Shown one piece after another: positions 35,461-43,916 of a DNA stretch of 64,000 nucleotides. The notes below the pieces were generated by a model that did no database searches, had not been told where the DNA came from, and saw only the letters and a program-made list of their open reading frames with translations. The stretch covers positions 1,116,001-1,180,000 of the forward strand of contig NZ_NJIF01000001.1 in assembly GCF_002209555.1 (NCBI RefSeq). Reading direction: 5' to 3'. The stretch's first letter is position 1. Every line of letters begins with the position of its first letter. This DNA is from Achromobacter insolitus. GTDB lineage: Bacteria > Pseudomonadota > Gammaproteobacteria > Burkholderiales > Burkholderiaceae_B. Made by a program: the position numbers and the translations under genes.

Positions 35461-37383
35461 ATGCGGCATTCGACCTTGATTTTCGTGGTGGCGGCATTTG
35501 CGCTGCTGACGCTCAGCCGCCTGGCGCTGGCCGCCTGGCAGTCCAAGCGTGTGCGCGATGCCGGGGGGCTGGTCCCCCTGCTGCTCGGCGGGCTGCGCAT
35601 TGATGCGCACCAGATCGCCGTGCTGGCCGCATTGCCGGCCGTGCTGTCACCCTTGTTCGGCCACATTCCGCTGGCGGCCACGCTTGCCGGGTACTGGTAT
35701 CTGGTCGCGTTCGTTCTGCTGGCATTCCTGGAAGTAGCCACGCCGCCCTTCATCCTGGAATACGACTCCCGCCCCAACCGACTGTTCGTCGAATACCTGA
35801 AGCATCCCCGCGAAGTCTCCGGCATGCTCTGGCGCGGCTACAAGGGCGCGCTGGTGGGAGGCCTGGCCGTCGTGGCGCTCATTGCCTGGGGTGCCTACGG
35901 CCTGTTCGGCCACATCCAGCCCGATGCACAGCTGAGCTGGTGGCAGATGCCGCTGGCCAGCCTGGCGATCCTCGCCATCGTCATCCTGGCCATCCGCGGC
36001 ACGCTGGGCCATCGTCCGATCAACCCGTCCTCGGTCGCGTACAGCTCGGACGGCATGCTCAACACACTGGCGCTGAATTCGCTCTACAACGTCTTCTATG
36101 CCGTCTACAGCATGAAGAACGAGAAGTCCGCCTCTGCCGTCTATGGCGGCATGGACGACGACAAGATGCATGGGCTGGTACTGGCGCAGGCCGGCCTGCC
36201 CAACCCGCCCTCCAACCCCGACTATCCAAGCCTGCACCGCCAGTTGGCCACCCGCAAGACTGCGCGGCCCCTCAACCTGGTGATCATCCTGGAAGAGAGC
36301 CTGGGCGCGCAATATTGCGCCGGCCTGGGCGGCGCGGACCTCACGCCGGAACTGGATGCCCTGGCGCGCGAGGCCTGGACCTTCACCCGCGCCTACGCCA
36401 CCGGCACCCGCTCGGTGCGCGGACTGGAAGCGGTGGTCACCGGCTTTCTGCCCACTCCCGCCCAGGCGGTGCTGAAGCTGCCGCGCTCGCAGCGCGGTTT
36501 CTTCTCGCTGGCCGACCTGCTGGGCCGCCACGGATACCACTCACGCTTCATCTACGGCGGTGAGTCGCACTTCGACAATATGAAGGGCTTCTTCCTGGGC
36601 AACGGTTTCAAGCAGATCGTGGACCGCGCCGACTTCGTCGACCCGGCCTTCGTCGGCACCTGGGGCGCTTCGGACGAAGACATGTTCAACCAGTTGGACC
36701 GGCTGCTGCGCGAAGACGGCGACCAGCCCACCTTCACGCTGGCCTTCAGCGTATCCAATCACTCGCCCTGGGAGTACCCGGCGGGCCGCATCCAGACCGA
36801 CGGCAACCCCGCCACCGTGGAGAACACCGTGCGCTATGCCGACTGGGCGCTGGGCCGGTTCTTCGAACGTGCCAAGGCCTCGCCGTACTGGGAAAACACC
36901 GTATTCCTGGTGGCGGCGGACCATGATTCGCGCGTCTTCGGCGCCAGCCTGGTGCCGGTGCGCCACTTCCATATTCCGGCCGTGATCCTGGGCGCTGGCA
37001 TCGAGCCGCGGCGCGACGACCGCCTGATCAGCCAGATCGATCTGGCCCCGACCCTGCTGTCGCTGATCGGCGTGGACACCGAACATCCCATGATCGGCCA
37101 TGACCTCACCCGCAGCACGCCGGGCCGGGCGATCATGCAATACGACAGCACCTATGGCTATCTGAAGGAAGACTCGCTGCTGGTGATGGCGCCCAACAAG
37201 ACGCCGCTGCAATACCGCTATACGGCGCCCGAGGAATACACGCCCGCGCCGCTGGATCCGGACCTGGCCGCCGAAGCGCTGGCGCATGCGCTATGGCCCA
37301 GCTGGGCCTATCGCGAAGGCCGGTACAGCCTGCCGGGCCAGACGCCCGAATCCACCAGCACAGGCGAGCGGCCCACCGCCTGA
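35461..37383 (+). CDS. LTA-synthase/OpgB-like phosphoglycerol transferase family membrane protein
   Basis: This 640-residue protein has about five N-terminal transmembrane helices (residues 1-185) and a large extracytoplasmic sulfatase-fold domain (about 270-570). VIILEESLGAQYC supplies a metal Glu. YATGTRSVRGLEAVVTGFLP contains the probable catalytic Thr. GGESHFDNMKGFFLGNGF and VAADHDSRVFG carry further metal ligands. Gram-negative relatives decorate glucans or LPS with phosphoglycerol or phosphoethanolamine. The donor and acceptor here are unknown. The start follows CTGGAGG. Confidence 0.87.
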   Translation: MRHSTLIFVVAAFALLTLSRLALAAWQSKRVRDAGGLVPLLLGGLRIDAHQIAVLAALPAVLSPLFGHIPLAATLAGYWYLVAFVLLAFLEVATPPFILEYDSRPNRLFVEYLKHPREVSGMLWRGYKGALVGGLAVVALIAWGAYGLFGHIQPDAQLSWWQMPLASLAILAIVILAIRGTLGHRPINPSSVAYSSDGMLNTLALNSLYNVFYAVYSMKNEKSASAVYGGMDDDKMHGLVLAQAGLPNPPSNPDYPSLHRQLATRKTARPLNLVIILEESLGAQYCAGLGGADLTPELDALAREAWTFTRAYATGTRSVRGLEAVVTGFLPTPAQAVLKLPRSQRGFFSLADLLGRHGYHSRFIYGGESHFDNMKGFFLGNGFKQIVDRADFVDPAFVGTWGASDEDMFNQLDRLLREDGDQPTFTLAFSVSNHSPWEYPAGRIQTDGNPATVENTVRYADWALGRFFERAKASPYWENTVFLVAADHDSRVFGASLVPVRHFHIPAVILGAGIEPRRDDRLISQIDLAPTLLSLIGVDTEHPMIGHDLTRSTPGRAIMQYDSTYGYLKEDSLLVMAPNKTPLQYRYTAPEEYTPAPLDPDLAAEALAHALWPSWAYREGRYSLPGQTPESTSTGERPTA

Positions 37384-37401
37384 AGCCCGGGCCGGCGCCC
37401 G

Positions 37402-38007
37402 CTACGCCGGCCGCTTGAACGCCTTGCGGGCCTTTTCGCTGGCAGCGTGGCAGTGGCAGTCGGGGCTGTGATCGTTCACCATGCCCACCGACTGCATGAA
37501 AGCGTAGACGGTGGTCGGCCCGACGAACTTCCAACCCAGTTTCTTCAATGCCTTGGAAAGGGCTTCGGATTGCGCCGAGGTGGACGCGCCGCGCGTCGAT
37601 GGCGCGCCGGCCGGGGCCTCGAAACGCCACAGGTAGGCGCCCAGCGAACCTTCGCGCTCGATCATTTCGAGCGCGCGGGCCGCATTGTTGATCACGGCCT
37701 CGATCTTGCCGCGATGGCGCACGATGCCCGCATCCGCCAGCAGCCGCTGCACGTCTTTTTCCCCGAAGCGCGCCACCTTGGCTGGCTCGAAATTGGCGAA
37801 GCCGCGGCGAAACGCATCCCGTTTGGTCAAAATGGTGCGCCAGCTCAACCCCGACTGGAATCCCTCAAGGCACAGTTGCTCGAACAGCGCGCGGTCATCG
37901 CCTTCCGGGTAGCCCCACTCGGTGTCGTGGTAGGCCATGTATTCGGCGGACGTGTCCACCCAGCCGCAGCGGACCAGGCCGTCGGAAGATTCGGAATTGG
38001 CGTTCAA
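37402..38007 (-). CDS. tag: DNA-3-methyladenine glycosylase I
   Basis: This 201-residue base-excision glycosylase removes 3-methyladenine. RCGWVDTSAEYMAYHDTEWGYP provides an N-terminal zinc Cys and the catalytic-region residues. LCLEGFQSGLSWRTIL is near residue 50. The C-terminal zinc ligands are in NDHSPDCHCH. It is a single gene convergent with the LTA-synthase-like gene. Length is normal for Tag. Confidence 0.96.
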   Translation of the reverse strand: MNANSESSDGLVRCGWVDTSAEYMAYHDTEWGYPEGDDRALFEQLCLEGFQSGLSWRTILTKRDAFRRGFANFEPAKVARFGEKDVQRLLADAGIVRHRGKIEAVINNAARALEMIEREGSLGAYLWRFEAPAGAPSTRGASTSAQSEALSKALKKLGWKFVGPTTVYAFMQSVGMVNDHSPDCHCHAASEKARKAFKRPA

Positions 38008-38183
38008 GGCAGGCTCCTGGCGACATTCGGGCTACCGATGCTACCGCAGCAACGTCCCCGATAAAAGACGGTAGCCGGACAAAAAAATCATGGCGGCCGC
38101 GGATCATATCCAGCTAATATTTGCAGCCCTGATCCCGCGCCGGCCGTGTCCGCGCGCGTCCCGGCGCTGTACGGGGGGCCTGC

Positions 38184-38708
38184 GTGGACGCGGCCCGTTT
38201 TGCGAGTTTGCCGGGCCTTGGACAGGTTTCCAGCCTTCCGCGCTCCATGACCCTGTTAGAGTCTTCTCTCATCTCGTTCGTCTCGCCCGCCGTCCTGGCA
38301 GGAGACGACCCGGCCGCCAACCCCTGTCTGGACTGCGGCGCATGCTGCGCGCATTTCAGGGTGTCGTTCTATTGCGGAGAGTTGGCCGGCGAAAACGGCG
38401 GCCACGTGCCCGTCGAACTGGTCACACAACTTAGTCCGCTGCGCGCCTGCATGAAAGGCACGGAAAAAGGCGGCGGCCGCTGCATTTCGCTACGAGGCGA
38501 GCTCGGCCAGCCAGGCATCCATTGCGCCATCTACGAAAACCGTCCCACGCCCTGCAGGGAATTCGATATCTGGATGCCGGACGGCTCGCCCAATCCCGAT
38601 TGCCAGCGTTTGCGCGTGTCGCTGGGCCTGGCCCCGGTCCCGCCCCGGCCGGACGCCGAGAACGATCCGCAAGGCCCCTTGCATCCCAACCAACCCGCCG
38701 CGGCCTGA
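38184..38708 (+). CDS. YkgJ-like cysteine-cluster (metal-binding) protein
   Basis: This protein of 174 residues (153 if it starts at the ATG at 38247) has the Cys cluster NPCLDCGACCAHFRVSFYCGE. More Cys occur in CMKGTEKGGGRCISL, CAIYENRPTPCREFDIW and DCQRLR, matching the YkgJ zinc- or iron-chelating family. Role unknown. The GTG at 38184 sits behind a G-run that can act as ribosome site, whereas the internal ATG has none obvious, so the start is uncertain. It is convergent with the next gene. Confidence 0.75.
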   Translation: MDAARFASLPGLGQVSSLPRSMTLLESSLISFVSPAVLAGDDPAANPCLDCGACCAHFRVSFYCGELAGENGGHVPVELVTQLSPLRACMKGTEKGGGRCISLRGELGQPGIHCAIYENRPTPCREFDIWMPDGSPNPDCQRLRVSLGLAPVPPRPDAENDPQGPLHPNQPAAA

Positions 38709-38720
38709 AGCGCGAGGATT

Positions 38721-39584
38721 TCAGCCCGCGCAGGAATGGCCGGCGTGCGCCAGCATTGCGGGTGCGGAGCGGGCATCAGCGGCGGGCGCCTGCACGCGTT
38801 TGCGCACCCGCACGATATCTGGATCCTTGCCCAGAAAACCCAGAACGTTGCGCATGACGCGCTCGCGCTCCTGATCCACGCAGATCATGTGGTAGCTGTC
38901 CTGCAGCATCACCAGCGTCGCGTGGGGAATGCGCTGCTCCAGATAGCGGGCCGAACGCGGGCTGGTCAGCTCGTCTTCTTCCGCGTGCATGATCAGGGTA
39001 GGACAACGCATCCGCTCCAGCCCCCGCCGGACCATGCCGCGCAACCGATCGACCTGGCGCACGCAGGCCAACGGCACCCACTGGTAGTGGAATCCGTCGC
39101 CGCGGGCAAAGCCCGCCTTGATGAAGGCGCGAACCAGTTCGCTCTTCACGCCATAAGGATCTTCCTCGCGCACGCGGATATGCCGCCGCACGCCTGGCAG
39201 GCGATAAGCCAGATAGCGCACGGCCCGGTACCAGGGCATGCTCCAGCCATCCAGGAATACCGGCGCGGCCAGCGACACCAAGGCGCCGCGCGTATGCGAT
39301 TCGCGCTTGCAGACCTCGACCGCCAGCAAGGCGCCCAGACACATGCCTATGACGTGCAACACGTCATACTGCGCGCATAGTTCGCGATAGCGTTGCGTCA
39401 CCACCGCCATCCAGTCCTCGACCCGCACGTCCAGCAGGTCTTCCGGACAACCGGCATGGCCGGGCAAGGTCACGCCGTGGGGTTCGACCCCGGCGCGCGC
39501 CAGCACCTTGTGCAAGGCGCCCATGTCGAATTCGGTGCCGCCCAAGCCGTGGATGAGCAGCGCGCCCACACGTTGCTGGCTCAC
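38721..39584 (-). CDS. Alpha/beta hydrolase with cysteine at the nucleophile elbow
   Basis: This 287-residue alpha/beta-hydrolase resembles the thermostable carboxylesterase/monoacylglycerol lipase group: LLIHGLGGTEFDMGALHKVLA at the oxyanion side, D204 in MHAEEDELTSP, and H232 in QDSYHMICVD. The elbow reads GMCLGA, so Cys82 replaces the usual Ser of GxSxG, as in dienelactone hydrolases. The last 30 residues are Ala-rich and unrelated. Substrate unknown. Confidence 0.8.
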   Translation of the reverse strand: MSQQRVGALLIHGLGGTEFDMGALHKVLARAGVEPHGVTLPGHAGCPEDLLDVRVEDWMAVVTQRYRELCAQYDVLHVIGMCLGALLAVEVCKRESHTRGALVSLAAPVFLDGWSMPWYRAVRYLAYRLPGVRRHIRVREEDPYGVKSELVRAFIKAGFARGDGFHYQWVPLACVRQVDRLRGMVRRGLERMRCPTLIMHAEEDELTSPRSARYLEQRIPHATLVMLQDSYHMICVDQERERVMRNVLGFLGKDPDIVRVRKRVQAPAADARSAPAMLAHAGHSCAG

Positions 39585-39768
39585 GGCGCGCTCCTGGCCG
39601 GCGCCAACGCCAGATAAAACTGATCATTCATGAAACACCCCTGAAGCATGGCGGGCAGGACGAAATAGCCTGTCCGACCCTGGCGTCATACTAGGCAGGG
39701 GGTGCCTTGGAAGATCGGCAAAACTGTCGGAGAACCGTGAAAATCCGTAAAGCCCGGCAGGGGCCGCG

Positions 39769-40551
39769 CTACTCGCGTTCCGCCAGATAACGCGTGGGCG
39801 TCACGCCGAACGCGGCGCGGAAGCTGCCGATGAAGGCGCTGGTGCTCTCATAGCCGACCGACAGGCCGGCCTCCGTGACCGAGCCGCCGCGGCACAGGAG
39901 TTCCAGCGCGCGCAGCAAGCGAGCCTGCTGGCGCCACTGTCCCAGCGTGACGCCGGTTTCCTGGCGGAAACGGCGCATCAGCGTGCGGGAAGACATATTC
40001 AGGCGCTGCGCCCATTCATCGATGCTGGCGGTGTCCTCGGGCCGATCCAGCAGCGTATTGGCCAGATCCTGCAGGCGCGGATCGGCGGGCATGGGCAACA
40101 GGACGGGTTCGTGCTCGCGCTGCTTGAGCTCTTCCAGCAGCACGTCGAACAGTTGCTCCTGGTAGGCAGGAGACAAAACGGTGTTCGGTTGGACCGAGGT
40201 AAAGCGGTCCATCAGGGCCTCGATCAACCGGGATGCCGGCCAGGACCGGCAACGGTCCGGCAGGCGGGCGCAGGCATCGCGTCGCACATACAGGAACGAG
40301 CCGCGTGCCTCGCCGAACCAGCGGGCGCCGTGCTGCACCCCCGGTGGAATCCAGCCCAGGCTGCCAGGCATCACCGTCCACACCTGCACGCCCGCCTGCA
40401 CCACCACCAGGCCCTCGTGCACCAGCACCAGCATGCCCTCGTCATGGACATGAGAGGGCACGGCAATGCCTTTGGATTCACGCCGCCCCCGGACGCTGAA
40501 CGGCGTCAGCAATACGTCTGGCAGGGGGGGCGCAACGGCCACGTGGAGCAT
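39769..40551 (-). CDS. AraC-family transcriptional regulator
   Basis: This 260-residue regulator has an N-terminal cupin sensor (HVHDEGMLVLVHEGLVVVQ, GSLGWIPPGVQHGARW) and two C-terminal helix-turn-helices. These are DTASIDEWAQRLNMSSRTLMRRFRQETG and GSVTEAGLSVGYESTSAFIGSFRAAFGVTPTRYL (cited as the family pattern). It resembles NimR/YeaM-type efflux regulators. No matching transporter lies next to it; its target is unknown. Confidence 0.88.
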   Translation of the reverse strand: MLHVAVAPPLPDVLLTPFSVRGRRESKGIAVPSHVHDEGMLVLVHEGLVVVQAGVQVWTVMPGSLGWIPPGVQHGARWFGEARGSFLYVRRDACARLPDRCRSWPASRLIEALMDRFTSVQPNTVLSPAYQEQLFDVLLEELKQREHEPVLLPMPADPRLQDLANTLLDRPEDTASIDEWAQRLNMSSRTLMRRFRQETGVTLGQWRQQARLLRALELLCRGGSVTEAGLSVGYESTSAFIGSFRAAFGVTPTRYLAERE

Positions 40552-40603
40552 GGTTGGCAGGTTTGAGCTACAGGTTGACGGTTTCCGGCGAGCGGATCCA
40601 GTT

Positions 40604-40622
40604 GGAAATGTACATCATTCTC
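40604..40622 (+). promoter_or_regulatory. Fur-box-like site upstream of the Fur paralogue
   Basis: GGAAATGTACATCATTCTC matches the 19-bp Fur consensus GATAATGATAATCATTATC at 13 positions. It sits 33 bp before the start of the Fur-like gene and suggests autoregulation or cross-control by Fur. Confidence 0.5.
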
Positions 40623-40654
40623 ACCTGGATATCAGCCCCAAAAGGAGAACCCCT

Positions 40655-41095
40655 ATGGACCACTCAAGGCTGCGCCATGCGGGCATCAAGGCCACCTTCC
40701 CACGCATGAAGATCCTGGATCTTTTCTATCAGCGCGCGGGCCTGCACATGAGCCCGGCGGATGTGTACCGCAACCTGCTTTCGGACAGCAGCAATATCGG
40801 CCTGGCCACGGTTTACCGCGTCATCACGCAACTTGAAGGCGCCGGTTTGCTCAAACGTACTCAGCTCGACGCCCACACCACGGTGTACGAGCTCAATGAC
40901 AAAGGACACCACGACCACCTGGTCTGCACCGATTGCGGACGGATCCTGGAGTCCAGCGATCCCGCCGTGGGTCAACTGGTCAGGAAGATCGCCAAGCGCA
41001 GCGGCTTCCTGCTGGACTCCTACAGCCTGGTGCTTTACGGCCACTGCGGCTGCGGCAAAACCGCAGCAGCCCTTCCTCACGGAGAATTCGAATGA
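40655..41095 (+). CDS. Fur-family metalloregulator (paralogue)
   Basis: This 146-residue Fur-type repressor starts MDHSRLRHAGIKATFPRMKIL, with a winged helix (LATVYRVITQLEGAGLLKR) and the metal site HHDHLVCTDCGRILE. A second GHCGCGK Cys pair is present. It is shorter and more divergent than canonical Fur, so iron, zinc or peroxide sensing are all open. AAAGGAGAA precedes the ATG. Its stop overlaps the next gene (ATGA). Confidence 0.88.
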   Translation: MDHSRLRHAGIKATFPRMKILDLFYQRAGLHMSPADVYRNLLSDSSNIGLATVYRVITQLEGAGLLKRTQLDAHTTVYELNDKGHHDHLVCTDCGRILESSDPAVGQLVRKIAKRSGFLLDSYSLVLYGHCGCGKTAAALPHGEFE

Positions 41096-41511
41096 ACCCC
41101 GAAAAATTTTTCTTCCACGACCTTTCCCAGTTTCCCATCGTCACCTCCAAGCATGGCGGCGCGCCCGACGGCTATTCGGCCAGTTGGATACGCGAAATGG
41201 AGATGCTGGTGGACAACCCCCAGAGCTTCGTCATGGTGGTGCCCGACATGCGGCAGGAAGCCGGCCAGGCCGACCGCAAGGCAATGATCGAATGGCAGAC
41301 CGCCAACATGCCGCGCCTGAAAGCGCGCTGCCGCGCGTTCATCGCCGTGGAGGGCAACGCCGATGCGCTGGACAAGATCCGCAAGCGCGGCGAAAAGATG
41401 ACCCGGGCTTTCGGCGTGCCATTCCTGGCCGTGGCCACTGTCGGCCAGGCCGCGCAATGCGCCCGAGAACTGTTGGGCCAGTCCGGCCCTGGCGGCTTCG
41501 TCGTGGACTAA
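41092..41511 (+). CDS. Conserved hypothetical protein coupled to the Fur paralogue
   Basis: This 139-residue soluble protein was not recognised as a named family. It begins MNPEKFFFHDLSQFPIVTSK. The middle (MEMLVDNPQSFVMVVPD, IEWQTANMPRLKARCRAFIAVEGN) and the end (ARAFGVPFLAVATVGQAAQCAREL-like) suggest an alpha/beta domain, perhaps STAS- or SpoIIAA-like. ATGA overlap with the upstream regulator implies coupled translation and a role in the same metal response. No signal peptide or metal motif is seen. Confidence 0.7.
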   Translation: MNPEKFFFHDLSQFPIVTSKHGGAPDGYSASWIREMEMLVDNPQSFVMVVPDMRQEAGQADRKAMIEWQTANMPRLKARCRAFIAVEGNADALDKIRKRGEKMTRAFGVPFLAVATVGQAAQCARELLGQSGPGGFVVD

Positions 41512-41617
41512 GGCCCGTGACTTAAGAGTTGGCCTCCCGCGCCGTTGTCTATGGTGTCATCGCGCGGATACCTGCTGGGTCCGCGCTCTCGCCCACACCA
41601 GGACCGGCCGCCTCAGC

Positions 41618-41905
41618 ATGAACCGCGCACTTGCCTGCATCTTTTGCCAATCGACGCTTGCGCAAGGCGCCCCGCTGCTCGAAAAGAACGGAGCGGCCAT
41701 CTGCAAGACTTGCGCCGACAACTTCTCGGCCTTGTTCGCCGAACGCGCCTGGCTCATGGCGGCCACCCTGCAAGAGCAGCTGGACGTGCTGCTGGAAGAA
41801 AGCAGGCGCGCGCTGGCGCACAGCGAATCGCTGTCCGAGCGCGCCCGCAGTTGCGGCCTGAGCCTGCACGATCTCTCGGCCATGCCGGCCCGCACCCTGT
41901 CCTGA
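41618..41905 (+). CDS. Small putative zinc-ribbon protein
   Basis: This 95-residue protein has two CxxC knuckles, CIFC near residue 7 and CKTC near residue 29, followed by a helical, possibly coiled segment. This is typical of small zinc-binding regulators or chaperones. The ribosome site is weak and no overlap supports it, so it is a moderate call. It follows the unknown Fur-linked gene by 106 bp on the same strand. Function unknown. Confidence 0.55.
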   Translation: MNRALACIFCQSTLAQGAPLLEKNGAAICKTCADNFSALFAERAWLMAATLQEQLDVLLEESRRALAHSESLSERARSCGLSLHDLSAMPARTLS

Positions 41906-41987
41906 CGTTCACCACATCGCTCGCCATTGATCTCGATGCGCAGGACCGGCCGGCAAGATGACAGGCTCCGGCCGCGTTGTTCGTTGC

Positions 41988-42043
41988 CCCGCTGTCCCGC
42001 TGTCCCGTTTTCCCGTTGTCCCATTACCCCGTCCCCCGTCCCC
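41988..42043. repeat. Imperfect 8-bp C-rich tandem repeat (G-quadruplex potential on minus strand)
   Basis: Six consecutive octamers starting with CCC run 41988-42035: CCCGCTGT twice, then CCCGTTTT, CCCGTTGT, CCCATTAC and CCCGTCCC, ending in a C-rich tail. On the minus strand this gives GGG runs separated by five bases, which fits the G3N1-7 quadruplex rule. It lies downstream of the tRNA-Lys(TTT) terminator. Confidence 0.75.
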
Positions 42044-42100
42044 GTGCTGGCTCGGTGAATACTGGGCACACAGCGAACGGGCACCACCAAAACGCAGACG

Positions 42101-42133
42101 AAAAAAAAGCACCGCGATCACTCGCAGGTGCTT
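42101..42133 (-). terminator. Rho-independent terminator of tRNA-Lys(TTT)
   Basis: On the minus strand AAGCACC and GCGA pair with TCGC and GGTGCTT, followed by a run of at least six Ts. It lies 34 bp past the tRNA 3' end. Confidence 0.85.
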
Positions 42134-42167
42134 GATTCTCTTACCGCCTTCGCAAAAAAGCGGGGGG

Positions 42168-42243
42168 TGGTGGGCTGAGCGAGACTCGAACTCGCGACCA
42201 ACGGATTAAAAGTCCGCTGCTCTACCGACTGAGCTATCAGCCC
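42168..42243 (-). tRNA. tRNA-Lys (anticodon TTT)
   Basis: A 76-nt tRNA with encoded CCA lies on the minus strand. The acceptor GGGCTGA pairs with TCAGCCC, the D arm is TAGCTCAGTCGGTAGAGCA, the T arm contains GTTCGAG, and the anticodon loop is CT-TTT-AA. This isoacceptor is a substrate of the MnmC modification enzyme encoded 5.4 kb away. Confidence 0.97.
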
Positions 42244-42257
42244 GACCGAAGCCAGAA

Positions 42258-42286
42258 ATTATGGCCGATTTGGCGCCGTTTGTCAA
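42258..42286 (-). promoter_or_regulatory. Strong sigma-70 promoter for tRNA-Lys(TTT)
   Basis: On the minus strand a consensus TTGACA (42286-42281) and CATAAT (42263-42258) are separated by exactly 17 bp, placing the start a few bases before the mature tRNA. Confidence 0.88.
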
Positions 42287-42346
42287 AATTAGATGCTAAC
42301 AGCCCCATGCAACGGCGCGGGGCTGCAACAAAAACGGCCGCATGTC

Positions 42347-42370
42347 TGAACTGACCCCCACAAGTTGGAC
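42347..42370. mobile_element. Possible solo terminal repeat of an IS3-family element
   Basis: TGAACTGACCCCCACAAGTT followed by GGAC resembles the terminal inverted repeats of IS3-family (IS407-like) insertion sequences, judged from memory. No transposase and no facing second end are present, so at most it is a scar. Confidence 0.4.
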
Positions 42371-42409
42371 GGTCAGCTAAAGCCCGAAGGCCTGAGCACG
42401 GTCCTGGAC

Positions 42410-43207
42410 TTACCAGGCGGCCACCACGGCGCCCTTGTACTTCGTCTCGATGAACTGCTTCACGGCCGGGCTGTGATAGATGCTGATCAGCTTGGCGAAC
42501 TCGGGACGATCCTTGTCCTTTTCACGCACGACCAGCACGTTGGCGTACGGCGAATCGGGCGATTCCTGGGCGATGGCGTCCGTGGCCGGGTTCAGGCCCG
42601 CTTCCAGCGCAAAGTTGGTGTTCACGGCCGATGCATCGGTGTCATCCAGCGAGCGCGGCAGCTGAGCAGCGTCCAGCTCAATGAAGCGCAGCTTCTTGGG
42701 GTTCTCGACCACGTCGATCGGGGTCGCCTTCAAGCCGACGTCGGGACGCAGCTTGATCAGGCCATTCGCTTGCAGCAGCAGCAAGGCGCGACCGCCGTTG
42801 GTCGGATCATTGGGCAGCGCAATGCGGGCGCCTTCCTTCAGCTCCGACAGCGACTTGATCTTCTTGCTGTAGATACCGATGGGGAAGATCACCGTCTTGG
42901 CGATGCTGACCAGCTTGTAGCCGCGGTCAGCATTGGCGTTATCCAGGTAGGGCTGGTGCTGGTAGCTGTTGGCGTCCAGGTCGCCCGAGGACAGCGCCAC
43001 GTTGGGTTGCACGTAATCGGTGAACTCGATGACCTGGATGTTCAGGCCCTGCTTGGCCGCTTCCTGCTTCACCACATCAAAGATCTGGGCGTGCGGGCCG
43101 GCGGTCACGCCGATCTTCAGCGGCTTGTCCTGGGCCAGCGCCGGTTGGGCGAATACGGCGGCGCCGAGTGCGAACGCGGCCAGCGACTTCAAAACCTTGA
43201 TGCTCAT
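42410..43207 (-). CDS. metQ: Methionine ABC transporter substrate-binding protein
   Basis: This 265-residue periplasmic NlpA/MetQ-family receptor has KIGVTAGPHAQIFDVVKQEA, FTDYVQPNVALSSGDLDANSYQHQPYLD and INTNFALEAGL-type ligand contacts. A signal peptide ending PALAQ is present, but no lipobox Cys follows it, unlike the classical lipoprotein MetQ. It may therefore be free in the periplasm. It lies 55 bp downstream of metI in a metNIQ operon and binds D/L-methionine or relatives. Confidence 0.93.
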   Translation of the reverse strand: MSIKVLKSLAAFALGAAVFAQPALAQDKPLKIGVTAGPHAQIFDVVKQEAAKQGLNIQVIEFTDYVQPNVALSSGDLDANSYQHQPYLDNANADRGYKLVSIAKTVIFPIGIYSKKIKSLSELKEGARIALPNDPTNGGRALLLLQANGLIKLRPDVGLKATPIDVVENPKKLRFIELDAAQLPRSLDDTDASAVNTNFALEAGLNPATDAIAQESPDSPYANVLVVREKDKDRPEFAKLISIYHSPAVKQFIETKYKGAVVAAW

Positions 43208-43262
43208 GTTGCGATATCCCGAATGTCGGAAGTGAGGAGAAAATGTAGCGGCGCCGGCAGGA

Positions 43263-43916
43263 TCAACGATGCGAAATGCGGCGCACGTAGCGGTCGCCCA
43301 GGCTCTGTATGACCTGAACCAGGACGATCAGCACGATGACCACGGCGGCCATCACGTCAGACTGGAAGCGCTGATAGCCGTAGCGGATGGCCAGGTCGCC
43401 CAGGCCACCTCCACCGATGGCGCCCGCCATGGCCGAATAGCCGATCAGGCTGACGACGGTGACGACGGTGGCGGCGATGAGGCCGGGCAACGATTCAGGC
43501 AGCAGGACCTTCATGATGATCTGCATCGGCGACGCGCCCATGGCCCGCGCGGCGGTAATCAGCCCCGGATCCACCTCGCGCATGGCGTTCTCTGCGATAC
43601 GCGCCATGAAGGGAATCGCAGCGACCGACAAGGGCACGATGGCGGCCGTGGTTCCAATGGAGGTCTGGGCCACCAGGCGCGTGAAGGGGATGATAGCCAC
43701 CATCAGAATGACGAACGGCACCGAGCGCGTGGCGTTGATGACCGCCCCCAGCACGTGGTTGACGGACTGGTTCTCGAGCATGTTGCCGCGCGCCGTCACC
43801 GTCAGGATCACGCCCAGCGGAATGCCGATCACCACCGCGATGGCGCTGGCCACGCCCACCATCAGCAGGGTGTCAAGCAGCGACGTAATAAGCAGGTCGA
43901 TCAGTTGCGGACTCAT
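43263..43916 (-). CDS. metI: Methionine ABC transporter permease
   Basis: This 217-residue inner-membrane permease has about five transmembrane helices and the EAA-type loop ITAARAMGASPMQIIMKVLLPESLPGLIAATV (its usual pattern). MSPQLIDLLITSLLDTLLMV is the first helix. It overlaps the 3' end of metN by 44 bp, evidence of coupled translation. It partners MetN and MetQ in methionine import. Confidence 0.96.
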   Translation of the reverse strand: MSPQLIDLLITSLLDTLLMVGVASAIAVVIGIPLGVILTVTARGNMLENQSVNHVLGAVINATRSVPFVILMVAIIPFTRLVAQTSIGTTAAIVPLSVAAIPFMARIAENAMREVDPGLITAARAMGASPMQIIMKVLLPESLPGLIAATVVTVVSLIGYSAMAGAIGGGGLGDLAIRYGYQRFQSDVMAAVVIVLIVLVQVIQSLGDRYVRRISHR

